Below, piece by piece: positions 1-7,103 of a stretch of DNA of 64,000 bases. Each line of letters opens with the position of its first letter. Position 1 is the stretch's first letter. The position numbers and the translations under genes are program-made. The stretch comes from Streptomyces toxytricini (lineage in GTDB: Bacteria > Actinomycetota > Actinomycetes > Streptomycetales > Streptomycetaceae). The notes under the pieces were generated by a model. It worked only from the letters and a program-made list of their open reading frames with translations, was not told the origin of the DNA and did not search any database. The DNA lies in NCBI RefSeq assembly GCF_014649915.1, contig NZ_BMTY01000015.1:1-64000 (forward strand), written 5' to 3'.

Positions 1-16
1 CGCCCTTTACAGGGCG
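1..16. terminator. short perfect hairpin at the window edge
   Basis: A 6-bp perfect stem (CGCCCT/AGGGCG) with a 4-nt loop opens the window. It looks like the end of a terminator for a gene to the left, or a bidirectional terminator with the oxidoreductase gene at 310. The left context is missing, so the role is inferred. Confidence 0.35.
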
Positions 17-150
17 GCCCGCACCGGAAGGACAATGGGCTGCCGGGACACCCCCCGCACCCACCGACCCCGAGTCGACGGCTCCCGCCCTCCCCACGCC
101 ACCGGTGCGCCCTCCGCCCCGGCCTGCCGGTTCCCGCCGCCCCCCGCTCC

Positions 151-318
151 CGCCGTCGCCTCTCCGCCCCGACCCGCCGGCTCCCGCCGCCCCCCTCCCC
201 GCCGTCGCCTCTCCGCCCCGACCCGCCGGCTCCCGCCTACCCCCTCCCCGCCGTGCCTCTCCGCCCCCGGGTGCGGGCCTCCTACTCCCCGCCCCCGGGT
301 GCGGGCCTCCTACTCCCC
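151..318. repeat. two adjacent tandem duplications at the 3' end of the oxidoreductase gene
   Basis: Two different short tandem duplications lie side by side in C-rich DNA. A 38-nt block at 151-188 is repeated at 200-237 (period 49). A 28-nt block at 263-290 is repeated exactly at 291-318 (period 28). The second copy of the 28-mer contains the stop codon of the minus-strand gene ending at 310, so the gene's tail has been copied downstream. No other gene is visible in 1-309. Confidence 0.8.
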
Positions 319-1263
319 CGCCCCCAGCCGCTCCTCCGCCTCCGCCAGGAGTTCCGTCAGGCGGAGTCCGAAGCGTGCGTCGCACGCGTCCGGTGTGCCG
401 GTTTCGGCTGCCGTCAGCAGCGCATCCACGGCGCGGCCGTAGGCGGCCGGCACGTCCGTCCAGTTGGGGAGCGAGTGAATGCCCTCAGCGCCGCGGAGTT
501 CCAGGCCCACCCCCGCTGCCGCGACGGGGGCGCCCAGGCTGAGGACCGCGGTGCTCGCCGCGCCGGAGGCGTGGCGGAGTGCCAGTTGGACCACGTCGGA
601 CGGTCCACGGGACGCCGTGACGGCGGTGACGTCGCCCAGGACCGGGATGAGGACGGACAGGACGTGCGGGCCGACGTCCCACAGCCCGCCCTTGTCCTTG
701 CGCCAGGGCGAGGCCGCGTACGCGCTGGGCGCGCCGTCCGGCGGGAAGACGGCGCCCAGCCAGTGCGCGGCCGCGGTGAACCACCCGTCACGGCCGGTCT
801 GCTCGCGCACCCAGGACGCGGCCGGCTCGGCGAAGCGGAGGGTGAGGAAGACGACGGAGGCGACGCCGTGCCGCTCGGCCGCGTCGGCGACGGCGCGCGC
901 GTCGGCGACGGTCGTGGCGACGGGCTTGTCGAGCAGCAGGTGGCAGCCGGCCGCGGCGGCGCGGACGGCGAGGGGGGCCTGGACGTCGGGCGGGAGGGCG
1001 AAGGCGGCGACGTCGCAGTCGGCGAAGAGCGCGTCCGGATCGTCGTACACCTTCACGCCGTACGTGTCGGCGATCTCGGCGGCGGCTTCGGGCCGGCGGC
1101 CCCAGACGCCGGCGAAGTCGGTGCCCGCGTGGGCGGCGAGGGCGGGGGCGTGGGTGCGGTGCGCCCAGGGGCCGGTGCCCAGCAGGCCGACACGGGGGCG
1201 GACGGGCGGAGGGGTGGGGTCCGCGGGGTCGCCTGCGGCGATCAAATCGTACGAAATGCTCAC
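310..1263 (-). CDS. Gfo/Idh/MocA family NAD(P)-dependent oxidoreductase
   Basis: A 317-aa protein starting at a GTG (V-S-I-S-Y-D). The N-terminal Rossmann fold is clear from the GLLGTGPWA nucleotide loop near residue 25. The family EKP motif appears as D-K-P in LLDKPVATT near residue 100. The C-terminal half is the usual alpha/beta substrate-binding domain. The length is a little below the 330-380 aa common in the family. Members oxidise or reduce sugars, inositols and related substrates in the cytoplasm; the substrate cannot be read from the sequence. It is a single gene, divergent from glnII. The reading frame stays open far upstream, but GTG 1263 sits just before conserved coding sequence and the upstream part does not resemble protein. 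Confidence 0.85.
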   Translation of the reverse strand: MSISYDLIAAGDPADPTPPPVRPRVGLLGTGPWAHRTHAPALAAHAGTDFAGVWGRRPEAAAEIADTYGVKVYDDPDALFADCDVAAFALPPDVQAPLAVRAAAAGCHLLLDKPVATTVADARAVADAAERHGVASVVFLTLRFAEPAASWVREQTGRDGWFTAAAHWLGAVFPPDGAPSAYAASPWRKDKGGLWDVGPHVLSVLIPVLGDVTAVTASRGPSDVVQLALRHASGAASTAVLSLGAPVAAAGVGLELRGAEGIHSLPNWTDVPAAYGRAVDALLTAAETGTPDACDARFGLRLTELLAEAEERLGAGE

Positions 1264-1340
1264 CCGGCCAGTGTGCCGCACCCGGGCGGCGGCACGGCAT
1301 GCGACCCGCACGAGCGGCCCGACCAGGGGCGTAAACGCCG

Positions 1341-1378
1341 GTAACACGGGGTTCACAGTCGGGCAACGGCCGGGAAAT
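1341..1378 (+). promoter_or_regulatory. GlnR-type operator upstream of glnII
   Basis: Four 5-nt half sites are spaced by exactly 6 nt: GTAAC (1341), TTCAC (1352), GCAAC (1363) and GAAAT (1374). This follows the a1-b1-a2-b2 layout of the Streptomyces GlnR box (gTnAC-n6-GaAAC repeated). The a1 site is perfect; the others each differ at one or two bases. It lies about 190 nt before the glnII start. GlnR is known to control glnII in Streptomyces; assigning this particular site is inference from pattern and spacing. Confidence 0.7.
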
Positions 1379-1418
1379 CGCGACCGGGCACGCTGCGGTC
1401 TGAACCACAGCACAGATC

Positions 1419-1485
1419 GCAGCACGCAGACGCAGCACGCAGACGCAGCACGCAGACGCGGCACGCCGATCGCGGCACGCCGATC
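1419..1485. repeat. short tandem repeats in the glnII leader
   Basis: Three perfect copies of a 13-mer (GCAGCACGCAGAC, 1419-1457) run directly into two perfect copies of a 14-mer (GCGGCACGCCGATC, 1458-1485). They lie between the GlnR-type box and the glnII ribosome binding site. They look like replication-slippage repeats; a regulatory effect through leader length is possible but not shown. Confidence 0.8.
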
Positions 1486-1566
1486 GCACCACACCCGCAG
1501 CACCCGCAGCACCCCCGCAGCCCCCGCCGGGTCTGCGCCGGAGCGACGCACCGAAGGATGGGTCCC

Positions 1567-2586
1567 GTGAGCTACAAGGCCGAGTACATCTGGATCGACG
1601 GCACCGAGCCGACGGCGAAGCTGCGCTCCAAGACGAAGATCCTCGCGGACGGCGCCGAGCTGCCGGTCTGGGGCTTCGACGGGTCGAGCACGAACCAGGC
1701 CGAGGGCCACGCGTCCGACCGCGTCCTCCAGCCGGTGTTCTCCTGCCCGGACCCGATCCGCGGCGGGAGCAACGTCCTCGTCCTGTGCGAGGTCCTGAAC
1801 ATCGACATGACCCCGCACGAGTCGAACACCCGCGCCCTGCTCCGCCCGGTCGCCGAGAAGTACGCGGCCCAGGAGCCGATCTTCGGCATCGAGCAGGAGT
1901 ACACGTTCTTCGACGGTCAGCGCCCGCTCGGCTTCCCGGTCGGCGGCTTCCCCGCCGCGCAGGGCGGCTACTACTGCGGTGTCGGCTCGGACGAGATCTT
2001 CGGCCGCGACATCGTCGAGAAGCACCTCGACCACTGCCTGGCGGCGGGTCTGGACATCTCCGGCATCAACGCCGAGGTGATGCCCGGCCAGTGGGAGTTC
2101 CAGGTGGGCCCGCTCGGCCCGCTGGAGGTCGCGGACCAGCTGTGGGTGGCGCGCTGGCTGCTGTACCGGACCGCGGAGGACTTCAACGTGTCGGCGACGC
2201 TGAACCCGAAGCCGGTGAAGGGCGACTGGAACGGCGCGGGCGCGCACACGAACTTCTCCACGAAGGCGATGCGCGAGGACTACCGCGCGATCATCTCCGC
2301 GTGCGAGGCGCTGGGCGAGGGCAGCAAGCCGCTCGACCACGTGAAGAACTACGGTGCCGGCATCGACGAGCGCCTGACGGGTCTCCACGAGACGGCGCCG
2401 TGGAACGAGTTCAGCTACGGCGTCTCCGACCGCGGCGCGTCGGTGCGCATCCCGTGGCAGGTGGAGAAGGACGGCAAGGGCTACATCGAGGACCGCCGCC
2501 CGAACGCCAACGTGGACCCGTACGTGGTGACGCGCCTGATCACGGACACCTGCTGCGCCGGTCTGGAGAAGGACGGCCTGGTCTGA
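1567..2586 (+). CDS. glnII: glutamine synthetase, type II
   Basis: The 339-aa protein is a eukaryote-type (GSII) glutamine synthetase, which makes glutamine from glutamate, ammonia and ATP in the cytoplasm. Family hallmarks are visible: the N-terminal KAEYIWIDGTEP, the GFDGSSTNQAEGHASD block, the catalytic GIEQEYTFF stretch, the ATP-binding GAGAHTNFS, and NANVDPY near the C-terminus. GSII enzymes run 330-370 aa, so it is full length. GTG 1567 is preferred over ATG 1558 because the GAAGGA ribosome site is 8 nt before it and orthologues begin M-[ST]-[YF]-K-A-E-Y. GSII is heat labile and, unlike GSI, not adenylylated by GlnE. The upstream GlnR-type box suggests induction under nitrogen limitation. 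Confidence 0.97.
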   Translation: MSYKAEYIWIDGTEPTAKLRSKTKILADGAELPVWGFDGSSTNQAEGHASDRVLQPVFSCPDPIRGGSNVLVLCEVLNIDMTPHESNTRALLRPVAEKYAAQEPIFGIEQEYTFFDGQRPLGFPVGGFPAAQGGYYCGVGSDEIFGRDIVEKHLDHCLAAGLDISGINAEVMPGQWEFQVGPLGPLEVADQLWVARWLLYRTAEDFNVSATLNPKPVKGDWNGAGAHTNFSTKAMREDYRAIISACEALGEGSKPLDHVKNYGAGIDERLTGLHETAPWNEFSYGVSDRGASVRIPWQVEKDGKGYIEDRRPNANVDPYVVTRLITDTCCAGLEKDGLV

Positions 2587-2601
2587 CCGGCTCGCACCCG
2601 T

Positions 2602-2633
2602 CGCCCGCCGAACCCCTCGGGGTCCGGCGGGCG
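2602..2633 (+). terminator. strong terminator after glnII
   Basis: A perfect 9-bp stem CGCCCGCCG/CGGCGGGCG closes around an inner CCCC/GGGG stem, 15 nt after the glnII stop. There is no U tract, as is normal in Streptomyces. Confidence 0.85.
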
Positions 2634-2660
2634 TTCGCGTTCCGCCGGGGTGTTGGGACG

Positions 2661-2674
2661 GGACGCATGCGTCC
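2661..2674. promoter_or_regulatory. 14-bp perfect palindrome, possible operator
   Basis: GGACGCATGCGTCC is a perfect palindrome in the gene-free stretch after glnII, about 170 nt before the small leader ORF. It could be an operator for the downstream unit. No regulator can be named. Confidence 0.3.
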
Positions 2675-2788
2675 ACCATGCGATACGGCAGCGAGATCCC
2701 TGCCACGACCGCCACCTCCCTATGGGCCCGTTTGTCACGATTGAACGCCCCTGTCATCCCGCCCGGTTTGCTGAATATGGGATTCCGC

Positions 2789-2802
2789 TCCACGAAGTGG
2801 GA
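2789..2802. promoter_or_regulatory. inverted repeat before the leader ORF
   Basis: CCAC-GAA-GTGG (2790-2800) is an inverted repeat lying in TTCCGCTCCACGAAGTGGGA, about 45 nt before the leader ORF start, in the position expected for a promoter operator. The binding protein is unknown. Confidence 0.35.
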
Positions 2803-2844
2803 CGCACCCTGCCCGGCCCGGGGTGCGTCTGCTTCAATGGGCCC

Positions 2845-2964
2845 ATGGCCAGCCACTCGCACACCTCGACCGGTCGCAGCGACCTCGAGCCGTTCTGGCC
2901 CTCCCGTCAGGACCACGATTTCGACCGGGTGTGTTGCCGCGCGGTGAACGCGCCGGCCCTTTAA
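2845..2964 (+). CDS. candidate Cys-containing leader peptide (39 aa)
   Basis: A 39-codon ORF starts with ATG (M-A-S-H-S-H-T-S) and ends in the motif F-D-R-V-C-C-R-A-V-N-A-P. Short actinobacterial leader peptides often end with a basic stretch followed by adjacent Cys codons (R-V-C-C-R-like) and sit before sulfur, redox or metal genes, where ribosome stalling at Cys codons is thought to control the downstream gene. Here the ORF ends 115 nt before the winged-helix regulator at 3080. A run of G/C-rich DNA follows its stop, but I could not draw a convincing pair of alternative hairpins. The coding call rests on the C-terminal motif, the promoter-like inverted repeat and its isolation in an otherwise empty gap. 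The same frame is open further upstream, but the peptide motif fits this ATG. Confidence 0.5.
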   Translation: MASHSHTSTGRSDLEPFWPSRQDHDFDRVCCRAVNAPAL

Positions 2965-3079
2965 AGCCTTCCGGGACCGCCCTGCGCGGCTGCCCTTCCC
3001 CGAGGCCTTCGGTCTGCGCGCGGAACGAGGACGTACGCACGTCTCCTGCCGACCACTCGCGTGAAAGAGCCGACCACCC

Positions 3080-3715
3080 ATGTCTCAGACCCGTTCCCTG
3101 ACGCCCGCCACATCCGCCGCCTCTGCCGCGTCCGCTGCGACCGCCTCCACCCCCGCCTTCCCGCCGCCCGGTGCCCGCCACCGGCTGCGGGCCGTTTCCG
3201 CCGACGAGCCGGTCGACGTCGCCGGCCTGCTCCCGCCCGGTGCCACCTGGCTGCCGGCGCCGCAGCACGCGCTGCCGGTGCTGCCGGGGCGGCCGCCGAT
3301 GGTCGGCTACCTGGTGCTGGTGCCCGCCGACCAGCAGCCCGTGGCGTTCGCCCCGCAGTCCGTCCCGCCCGCCGCCGCGGCCGCCCCGGCGCCGGCCCGC
3401 ACCGCCGCCCCGGCCGCCTCCCCCGCCACCGGCGACGGCCTCGTCCGCATCGACCCCGCGCGGCGCACCGCCGAGGTCGGGGGACGCGTACTCGACCTGA
3501 CGTACCTGGAGTTCGAGCTGCTGGCGCACCTGGTGGCGCACCCGTACCGCGTGCACACCCGGGACCAGCTGGTGACGACGGTGTGGGGGTACGGGCACGT
3601 CGGCGACGGCCGGACCGTCGACGTGCACGTGGCCCGCCTGCGCCGCAAGCTGGGCGCCGCCCACCGGGGCGCGATCCAGACGGTGCGCCGCGTCGGCTAC
3701 AAGTACGCCCCCTGA
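3080..3715 (+). CDS. winged-helix (OmpR-type) DNA-binding protein without receiver domain
   Basis: A 211-aa protein. Residues 1-60 are Ala/Thr/Pro rich, about 60-110 hold a short conserved-looking segment (LPVLPGRPPMVGYLVLVPAD), and 110-130 are an Ala/Pro linker. The C-terminal 95 residues are a textbook Trans_reg_C winged helix: L-T-Y-L-E-F-E-L-L, the recognition helix region V-D-V-H-V-A-R-L-R-R-K-L, and the wing ending VRRVGYKY. There is no phosphoacceptor receiver domain, so it is not an ordinary response regulator. This architecture is common in Streptomyces; targets are unknown. It is followed by a shared terminator with the convergent PepSY gene and may be controlled by the leader ORF at 2845. 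Confidence 0.85.
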   Translation: MSQTRSLTPATSAASAASAATASTPAFPPPGARHRLRAVSADEPVDVAGLLPPGATWLPAPQHALPVLPGRPPMVGYLVLVPADQQPVAFAPQSVPPAAAAAPAPARTAAPAASPATGDGLVRIDPARRTAEVGGRVLDLTYLEFELLAHLVAHPYRVHTRDQLVTTVWGYGHVGDGRTVDVHVARLRRKLGAAHRGAIQTVRRVGYKYAP

Positions 3716-3723
3716 CCGACGGC

Positions 3724-3762
3724 TGCGGGCCCGCACTCCCCCCTGTGGAGTACGGGCCCGCA
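3724..3762. terminator. bidirectional terminator between convergent genes
   Basis: A perfect 10-bp stem TGCGGGCCCG/CGGGCCCGCA with a second inner pairing ACTCC/GGAGT lies between the winged-helix gene and the PepSY gene, which converge here. Confidence 0.9.
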
Positions 3763-3783
3763 CGGTGCCGGGGCGGCGCGCGG

Positions 3784-5298
3784 CTAGCCGGCGGCCCCGG
3801 CCTCCGCCTTGGCGCGGCGGCCGGCGAGGGCGCCGAGCAGCATGTCGACCGCGAGGAACGCGACGAGGCTGAGGCCGAGCAGCGGCACGAACCAGCCGAC
3901 GGCTGCGGTCGCGGCGGCGAGCGGCAGCAGCAGCGTCACGGGCAGCTTGCGCCAGGCGCCGCGCGGCTGGGCGCGCCCGGCCGACAGGACGCGGTCCTTG
4001 GTGGGCCGGCGCAGCCACCACATGCGGTAGCCCCAGAAGACCAGCAGCATGACCGCGACGGCGAGGGCCGCGAGGACGATCTGGTTGGCGAGCCCGAAGG
4101 TCTGGCCCATGTGGAGGTCGATGCCGAAGCGGGTCAGCTTGGCGAGGAGCGGGTAGTCGGAGAAGCGCAGGACGTCCATGACGCGCCCGTCGGCGGGGTC
4201 GACGGCGACGGTGTCGAAGTGGACCGGGAACTCCCTGTCCTTCTCCTTGACGACGTAGCCGTGGCCCTTCGCCGGCAGGGTGACCTGGAGGGACTCGGTG
4301 GCGCCCGCCTCGCGTGCGGCGGCGACGGCCCGGTCGATGCCGATGTCGGCGGTCGGCGCTGCCGGGGGCATCTCCATGTCCTCGGTCATGACGTGCCCGG
4401 CGTGTTCGTCTTCGCCGGCGGCCTGGCCGGGGGTGAGGGAGGCGGAGACGGACGGGGTGGCTCCGCCGAGGCGGTCCTGGAGCTGCCCGATGTTCTCGCC
4501 GGCGTACTTCGACCAGGTGAGGCCGGTCGCGGAGAGGGCGACGAGGCCGAGGGCGGCCCAGAGGCCGACGATGCCGTGCCAGGAGAGGGTGCGGCGGCGG
4601 CCGGTGGCCTTGCGGTCGGGCAGGACGAGGCGGGCCTTGCTCGTGCGGCGGCGGCCGATCCAGAGGGCGGCGCCGCCGAGGGCGACCACCCACAGCCAGC
4701 TCGCGGCGAGTTCGCTGTAGTTCCGGCCGAACTCGCCGAGCTGGAGGCTGGCGTGGAACTCGCTGAGCCAGGCGCGCAGCGGCAGGGCGTCGCCGTTCGT
4801 GGTCAGTGCGCCGTCGACCTGGGCGGTGTACGGGTCGACGAAGACGGTGCGGGTCTCGCCCTCGGCGAGGCCCGGCGCCTCCATGATCACGCGCGTGGTG
4901 GCCTCGGCGTCGGGCGCGGGCCACACGGCGACGACCTTGCCCTCGGGTTCGGCGTGCCGGGCGGCGGCGACCTGGGTGCTGAGCGGTACGGCGGCCTCGC
5001 CGACGCGGTCGACGGTCAGCTCGTCCGCGTAGAGGATCTTCTCGGCCTGCCAGGAGCCCGCGTACAGCAGTCCGGTGGCGGCGGCGAGGAAGAGCAGCGG
5101 GGCTATGAGGAGGCCCGCGTAGAAGTGCAGGCGCAGCAGGAGCGGCCGCAGGGCCGCCCAGCCGCCGGCCTTGGCCTCGGGGCCGGGCCGGTCGCCGGTC
5201 GGCCGGTCGGCGGCCGGTGCGGGCGGGGGTACGGGGTTTTCGGTGTCGGCGGCGTCCGCGGGGCGGACGGCGGCGCCTTGGGCCTCGTCGAGAGACAT
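3784..5298 (-). CDS. PepSY-associated TM protein (PiuB-like)
   Basis: A 504-aa integral membrane protein. A cytoplasmic Ala/Pro-rich N-terminus of about 45 residues leads into the family's first helix with the LHFYAGLLIAPLLFLAAATG motif. An outside PepSY domain follows (about 80-170). Helices lie near 195-215 and 240-265, then a second outside segment with a Met/His-containing loop (E-D-E-H-A-G-H-V-M-T-E-D-M-E-M-P) and a second PepSY region, and finally two or three C-terminal helices. PiuB-like proteins are linked to iron or copper handling and may act as metalloreductases; the Met/His loop favours a metal ligand role. The neighbour upstream (5386) is a His-rich membrane protein, which suggests a shared metal function. 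ATG 5298 gives the conserved N-terminus. Confidence 0.85.
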   Translation of the reverse strand: MSLDEAQGAAVRPADAADTENPVPPPAPAADRPTGDRPGPEAKAGGWAALRPLLLRLHFYAGLLIAPLLFLAAATGLLYAGSWQAEKILYADELTVDRVGEAAVPLSTQVAAARHAEPEGKVVAVWPAPDAEATTRVIMEAPGLAEGETRTVFVDPYTAQVDGALTTNGDALPLRAWLSEFHASLQLGEFGRNYSELAASWLWVVALGGAALWIGRRRTSKARLVLPDRKATGRRRTLSWHGIVGLWAALGLVALSATGLTWSKYAGENIGQLQDRLGGATPSVSASLTPGQAAGEDEHAGHVMTEDMEMPPAAPTADIGIDRAVAAAREAGATESLQVTLPAKGHGYVVKEKDREFPVHFDTVAVDPADGRVMDVLRFSDYPLLAKLTRFGIDLHMGQTFGLANQIVLAALAVAVMLLVFWGYRMWWLRRPTKDRVLSAGRAQPRGAWRKLPVTLLLPLAAATAAVGWFVPLLGLSLVAFLAVDMLLGALAGRRAKAEAGAAG

Positions 5299-5385
5299 GG
5301 GTGTCCTGTCGTGTGGGCGAAGACATGGGGGAACCGGCCCCCTGTCCCGCCCGCCCCGCCTCCCGGCATGCGGGAGGCGCGCTGG

Positions 5386-6159
5386 TCAGGCGCGGGCGGT
5401 ACGGCCGGGGGCCGTGAAGGTGGTGCTGCGGGCACTGCCGGGCCGGCGGGGCGGTCCGCGGCGTACGAGGGCGTGGGCGTGGACGGCGCCGCGCAGCCGG
5501 CGCGGCGGCGCGTGCGCGGGCCTGCGGGGTGCGGGCGGCCGCGGGGTCAGGGCGGCGCGTGCCCGTACGAGGGCGAGGGCGCGGGCGAGCGGGCGGGCCG
5601 CGTGCACGGCGGCCGCGCCGAGGGCTGCGGCGAGCCGGAAGACGGCGGCCTCGCCGCGGGCGAGCCAGGCGGCGCACAGGAGCGCGGCGAGCAGGTGGGC
5701 GGCGACCATGCCGGGGCCGCCGTGCCCGGCGGTGTCGGCCAGCCGGCCGGCGGTGTCGGCGAGGGAGGCCCCGCCGGCGGCGAGGGCGTCGGCGCCCGCG
5801 GCGGCGTGCGGGTCGGCGGCTCCGGCGGGCAGCACCGTGCCGTGGAGGTGGTGGTGGCCGGGCATCGGCTCGGCGGGGGCGGGCGCGGCGGCGTGGTGGT
5901 GGCCGGCGGCGGTGCCGGAGAAGGCGAGGTGCAGTGCTCCCTGGGCGGCGAGCAGGGCCGCGCCGATCGGGAGGGGGCCGCGGCGGCGTCCGGCGGCGAG
6001 CCAGGCGAGGGCGCCGGTCGCGGCGAAGGCCGCCAGGAGCCCCCGGGGCGGGATGTCGGAGCCGGACATCAGGGCGTGCCCGGCGGCGCCCAGCGCGGTG
6101 CACACCGCCGCGAAGAGCGCAGCTCGGGCGGCGCGCAAAGGCGCGGGTTCACCTGACAT
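5386..6159 (-). CDS. His-rich integral membrane protein
   Basis: A 257-aa Ala-rich protein with predicted helices near residues 10-30, 40-58, 65-85 and 150-190. The loop after the third helix carries two His clusters (G-H-H-H and P-G-H-H-H-L-H-G), which look like a metal-binding loop. The C-terminal 60 residues are Arg/Pro rich and probably cytoplasmic. It is transcribed in the same direction as, and 87 nt upstream of, the PepSY gene, so the two may form a metal-handling pair. No named family is recognised; a copper-related role is inference from the His loop and context. Confidence 0.65.
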   Translation of the reverse strand: MSGEPAPLRAARAALFAAVCTALGAAGHALMSGSDIPPRGLLAAFAATGALAWLAAGRRRGPLPIGAALLAAQGALHLAFSGTAAGHHHAAAPAPAEPMPGHHHLHGTVLPAGAADPHAAAGADALAAGGASLADTAGRLADTAGHGGPGMVAAHLLAALLCAAWLARGEAAVFRLAAALGAAAVHAARPLARALALVRARAALTPRPPAPRRPAHAPPRRLRGAVHAHALVRRGPPRRPGSARSTTFTAPGRTARA

Positions 6160-6253
6160 GGCCGGAACATGTTCGCACAGGCCGCTGCGAGGCGGAACGT
6201 CAGCTACCGGACCCGGCGGGGCGCGCCGCGGGCCGTTGGCCGATCATGGGCGG

Positions 6254-7036
6254 ATGAATCCGACGCCTTTGCCGGGGCCGGTGCCGGCGCGGGGGCCGCG
6301 CCCCGCGCCCGGGCCGTTGCCGGCCGCCGCCCGGCCCGCCCCCGCCCCGCGCCCGGCGGTGTCCCCGTCCGGCCCGCCGCCCGCCGGGGCGCCGGGCCCG
6401 TGGGCACGGCCGCTGCCCGAGGCGTGGCGGTGGCGTCTGCCGGTCCCCACCCCCCTGCCGCTGGGCGGGGCCGCGTACACGGTCGGCGTGCAGCTCGGGG
6501 CGTACGCGCTGGCCGCGCTGGAGGCCCCGGGGCGGGAGCGGCTGCTGCGCGGCTGCTCGACGAACGTCGACAACCTCGCCGCGGGCCGCTGGGAGACGCT
6601 GCTGAGCAGCGCCCTGGTGGTAGAGGAGCCGCTGCCGCTCCCGTACGCGCTCCTGCTCGTCGCGGTGCTCGGGTACGCGGAGTACGCGTACGGGGCCTGG
6701 TGGACGGCGGGGGTGTTCCTGTTCGGGCACGTCACGGCGACGCTGCTGGTGTACGGGGCGCTGCGGGGCCGGGCCGGCCCGGAGACCCGGCGGGCCCTGG
6801 ACGTGGGGACCAGCTACGGGTTCAACGCCGTGCTCGGCGCGCTGACGTCGGTGCTGCCGCGCGGGCCGGTCCGCACGGCGACCAGGGTGGGGCTGCTGGC
6901 GGCCGCCGCGCAGCCGGTGCTGCGGCGCGGGCGGACGTTCACGGACGCCGGGCACCTGGCGGCGCTCGGGATCGGGGTCGGGCTGTCGCTCGCCTTCGAT
7001 TACCTCTCCACCCGAAAAGCACTGAAAATCGGATGA
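6254..7036 (+). CDS. rhomboid-like intramembrane protein
   Basis: A 260-aa protein. The first 55 residues are extremely Pro/Ala rich (cytoplasmic tail), followed by about six membrane helices. Two motifs match rhomboid-type serine protease geometry: D-V-G-T-S-Y-G, with Ser after G-x, in the middle helix, and A-G-H-L-A-A-L-G-I-G-V-G in the last helix, with the catalytic His position followed by glycine spacing. A third conserved block is C-S-T-N-V-D-N-L near residue 105. The usual G-x-S-G appears as G-T-S-Y, so activity is uncertain. Members of this actinobacterial group are annotated as rhomboid-like. ATG 6254 is the only reasonable start after the divergent His-rich gene. Confidence 0.75.
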   Translation: MNPTPLPGPVPARGPRPAPGPLPAAARPAPAPRPAVSPSGPPPAGAPGPWARPLPEAWRWRLPVPTPLPLGGAAYTVGVQLGAYALAALEAPGRERLLRGCSTNVDNLAAGRWETLLSSALVVEEPLPLPYALLLVAVLGYAEYAYGAWWTAGVFLFGHVTATLLVYGALRGRAGPETRRALDVGTSYGFNAVLGALTSVLPRGPVRTATRVGLLAAAAQPVLRRGRTFTDAGHLAALGIGVGLSLAFDYLSTRKALKIG

Positions 7037-7103
7037 ACCAGCACAGGCAAGCCCCAGCCCCGTCCACTCACCGCCCCCGCCGACCGATTCCCGGAGCCGC
7101 CCG

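Noticed and set aside
1419..1485. CRISPR-like repeats
   Set aside because: Units of 13-14 nt directly abutting without spacers and no cas genes.
2650..2844. Longer form of the leader ORF starting at 2650
   Set aside because: The extra 65 codons have irregular composition and cover the palindrome and promoter-like inverted repeat; ATG 2845 is preferred.
1264..3081. Upstream extension of the oxidoreductase frame (up to 923 codons)
   Set aside because: It would run through glnII on the other strand and through a promoter region; the Rossmann fold begins right after GTG 1263.
3061..6156. Long plus-strand open frame over the PepSY and His-rich genes
   Set aside because: Antisense shadow; the minus strand has the real membrane proteins.
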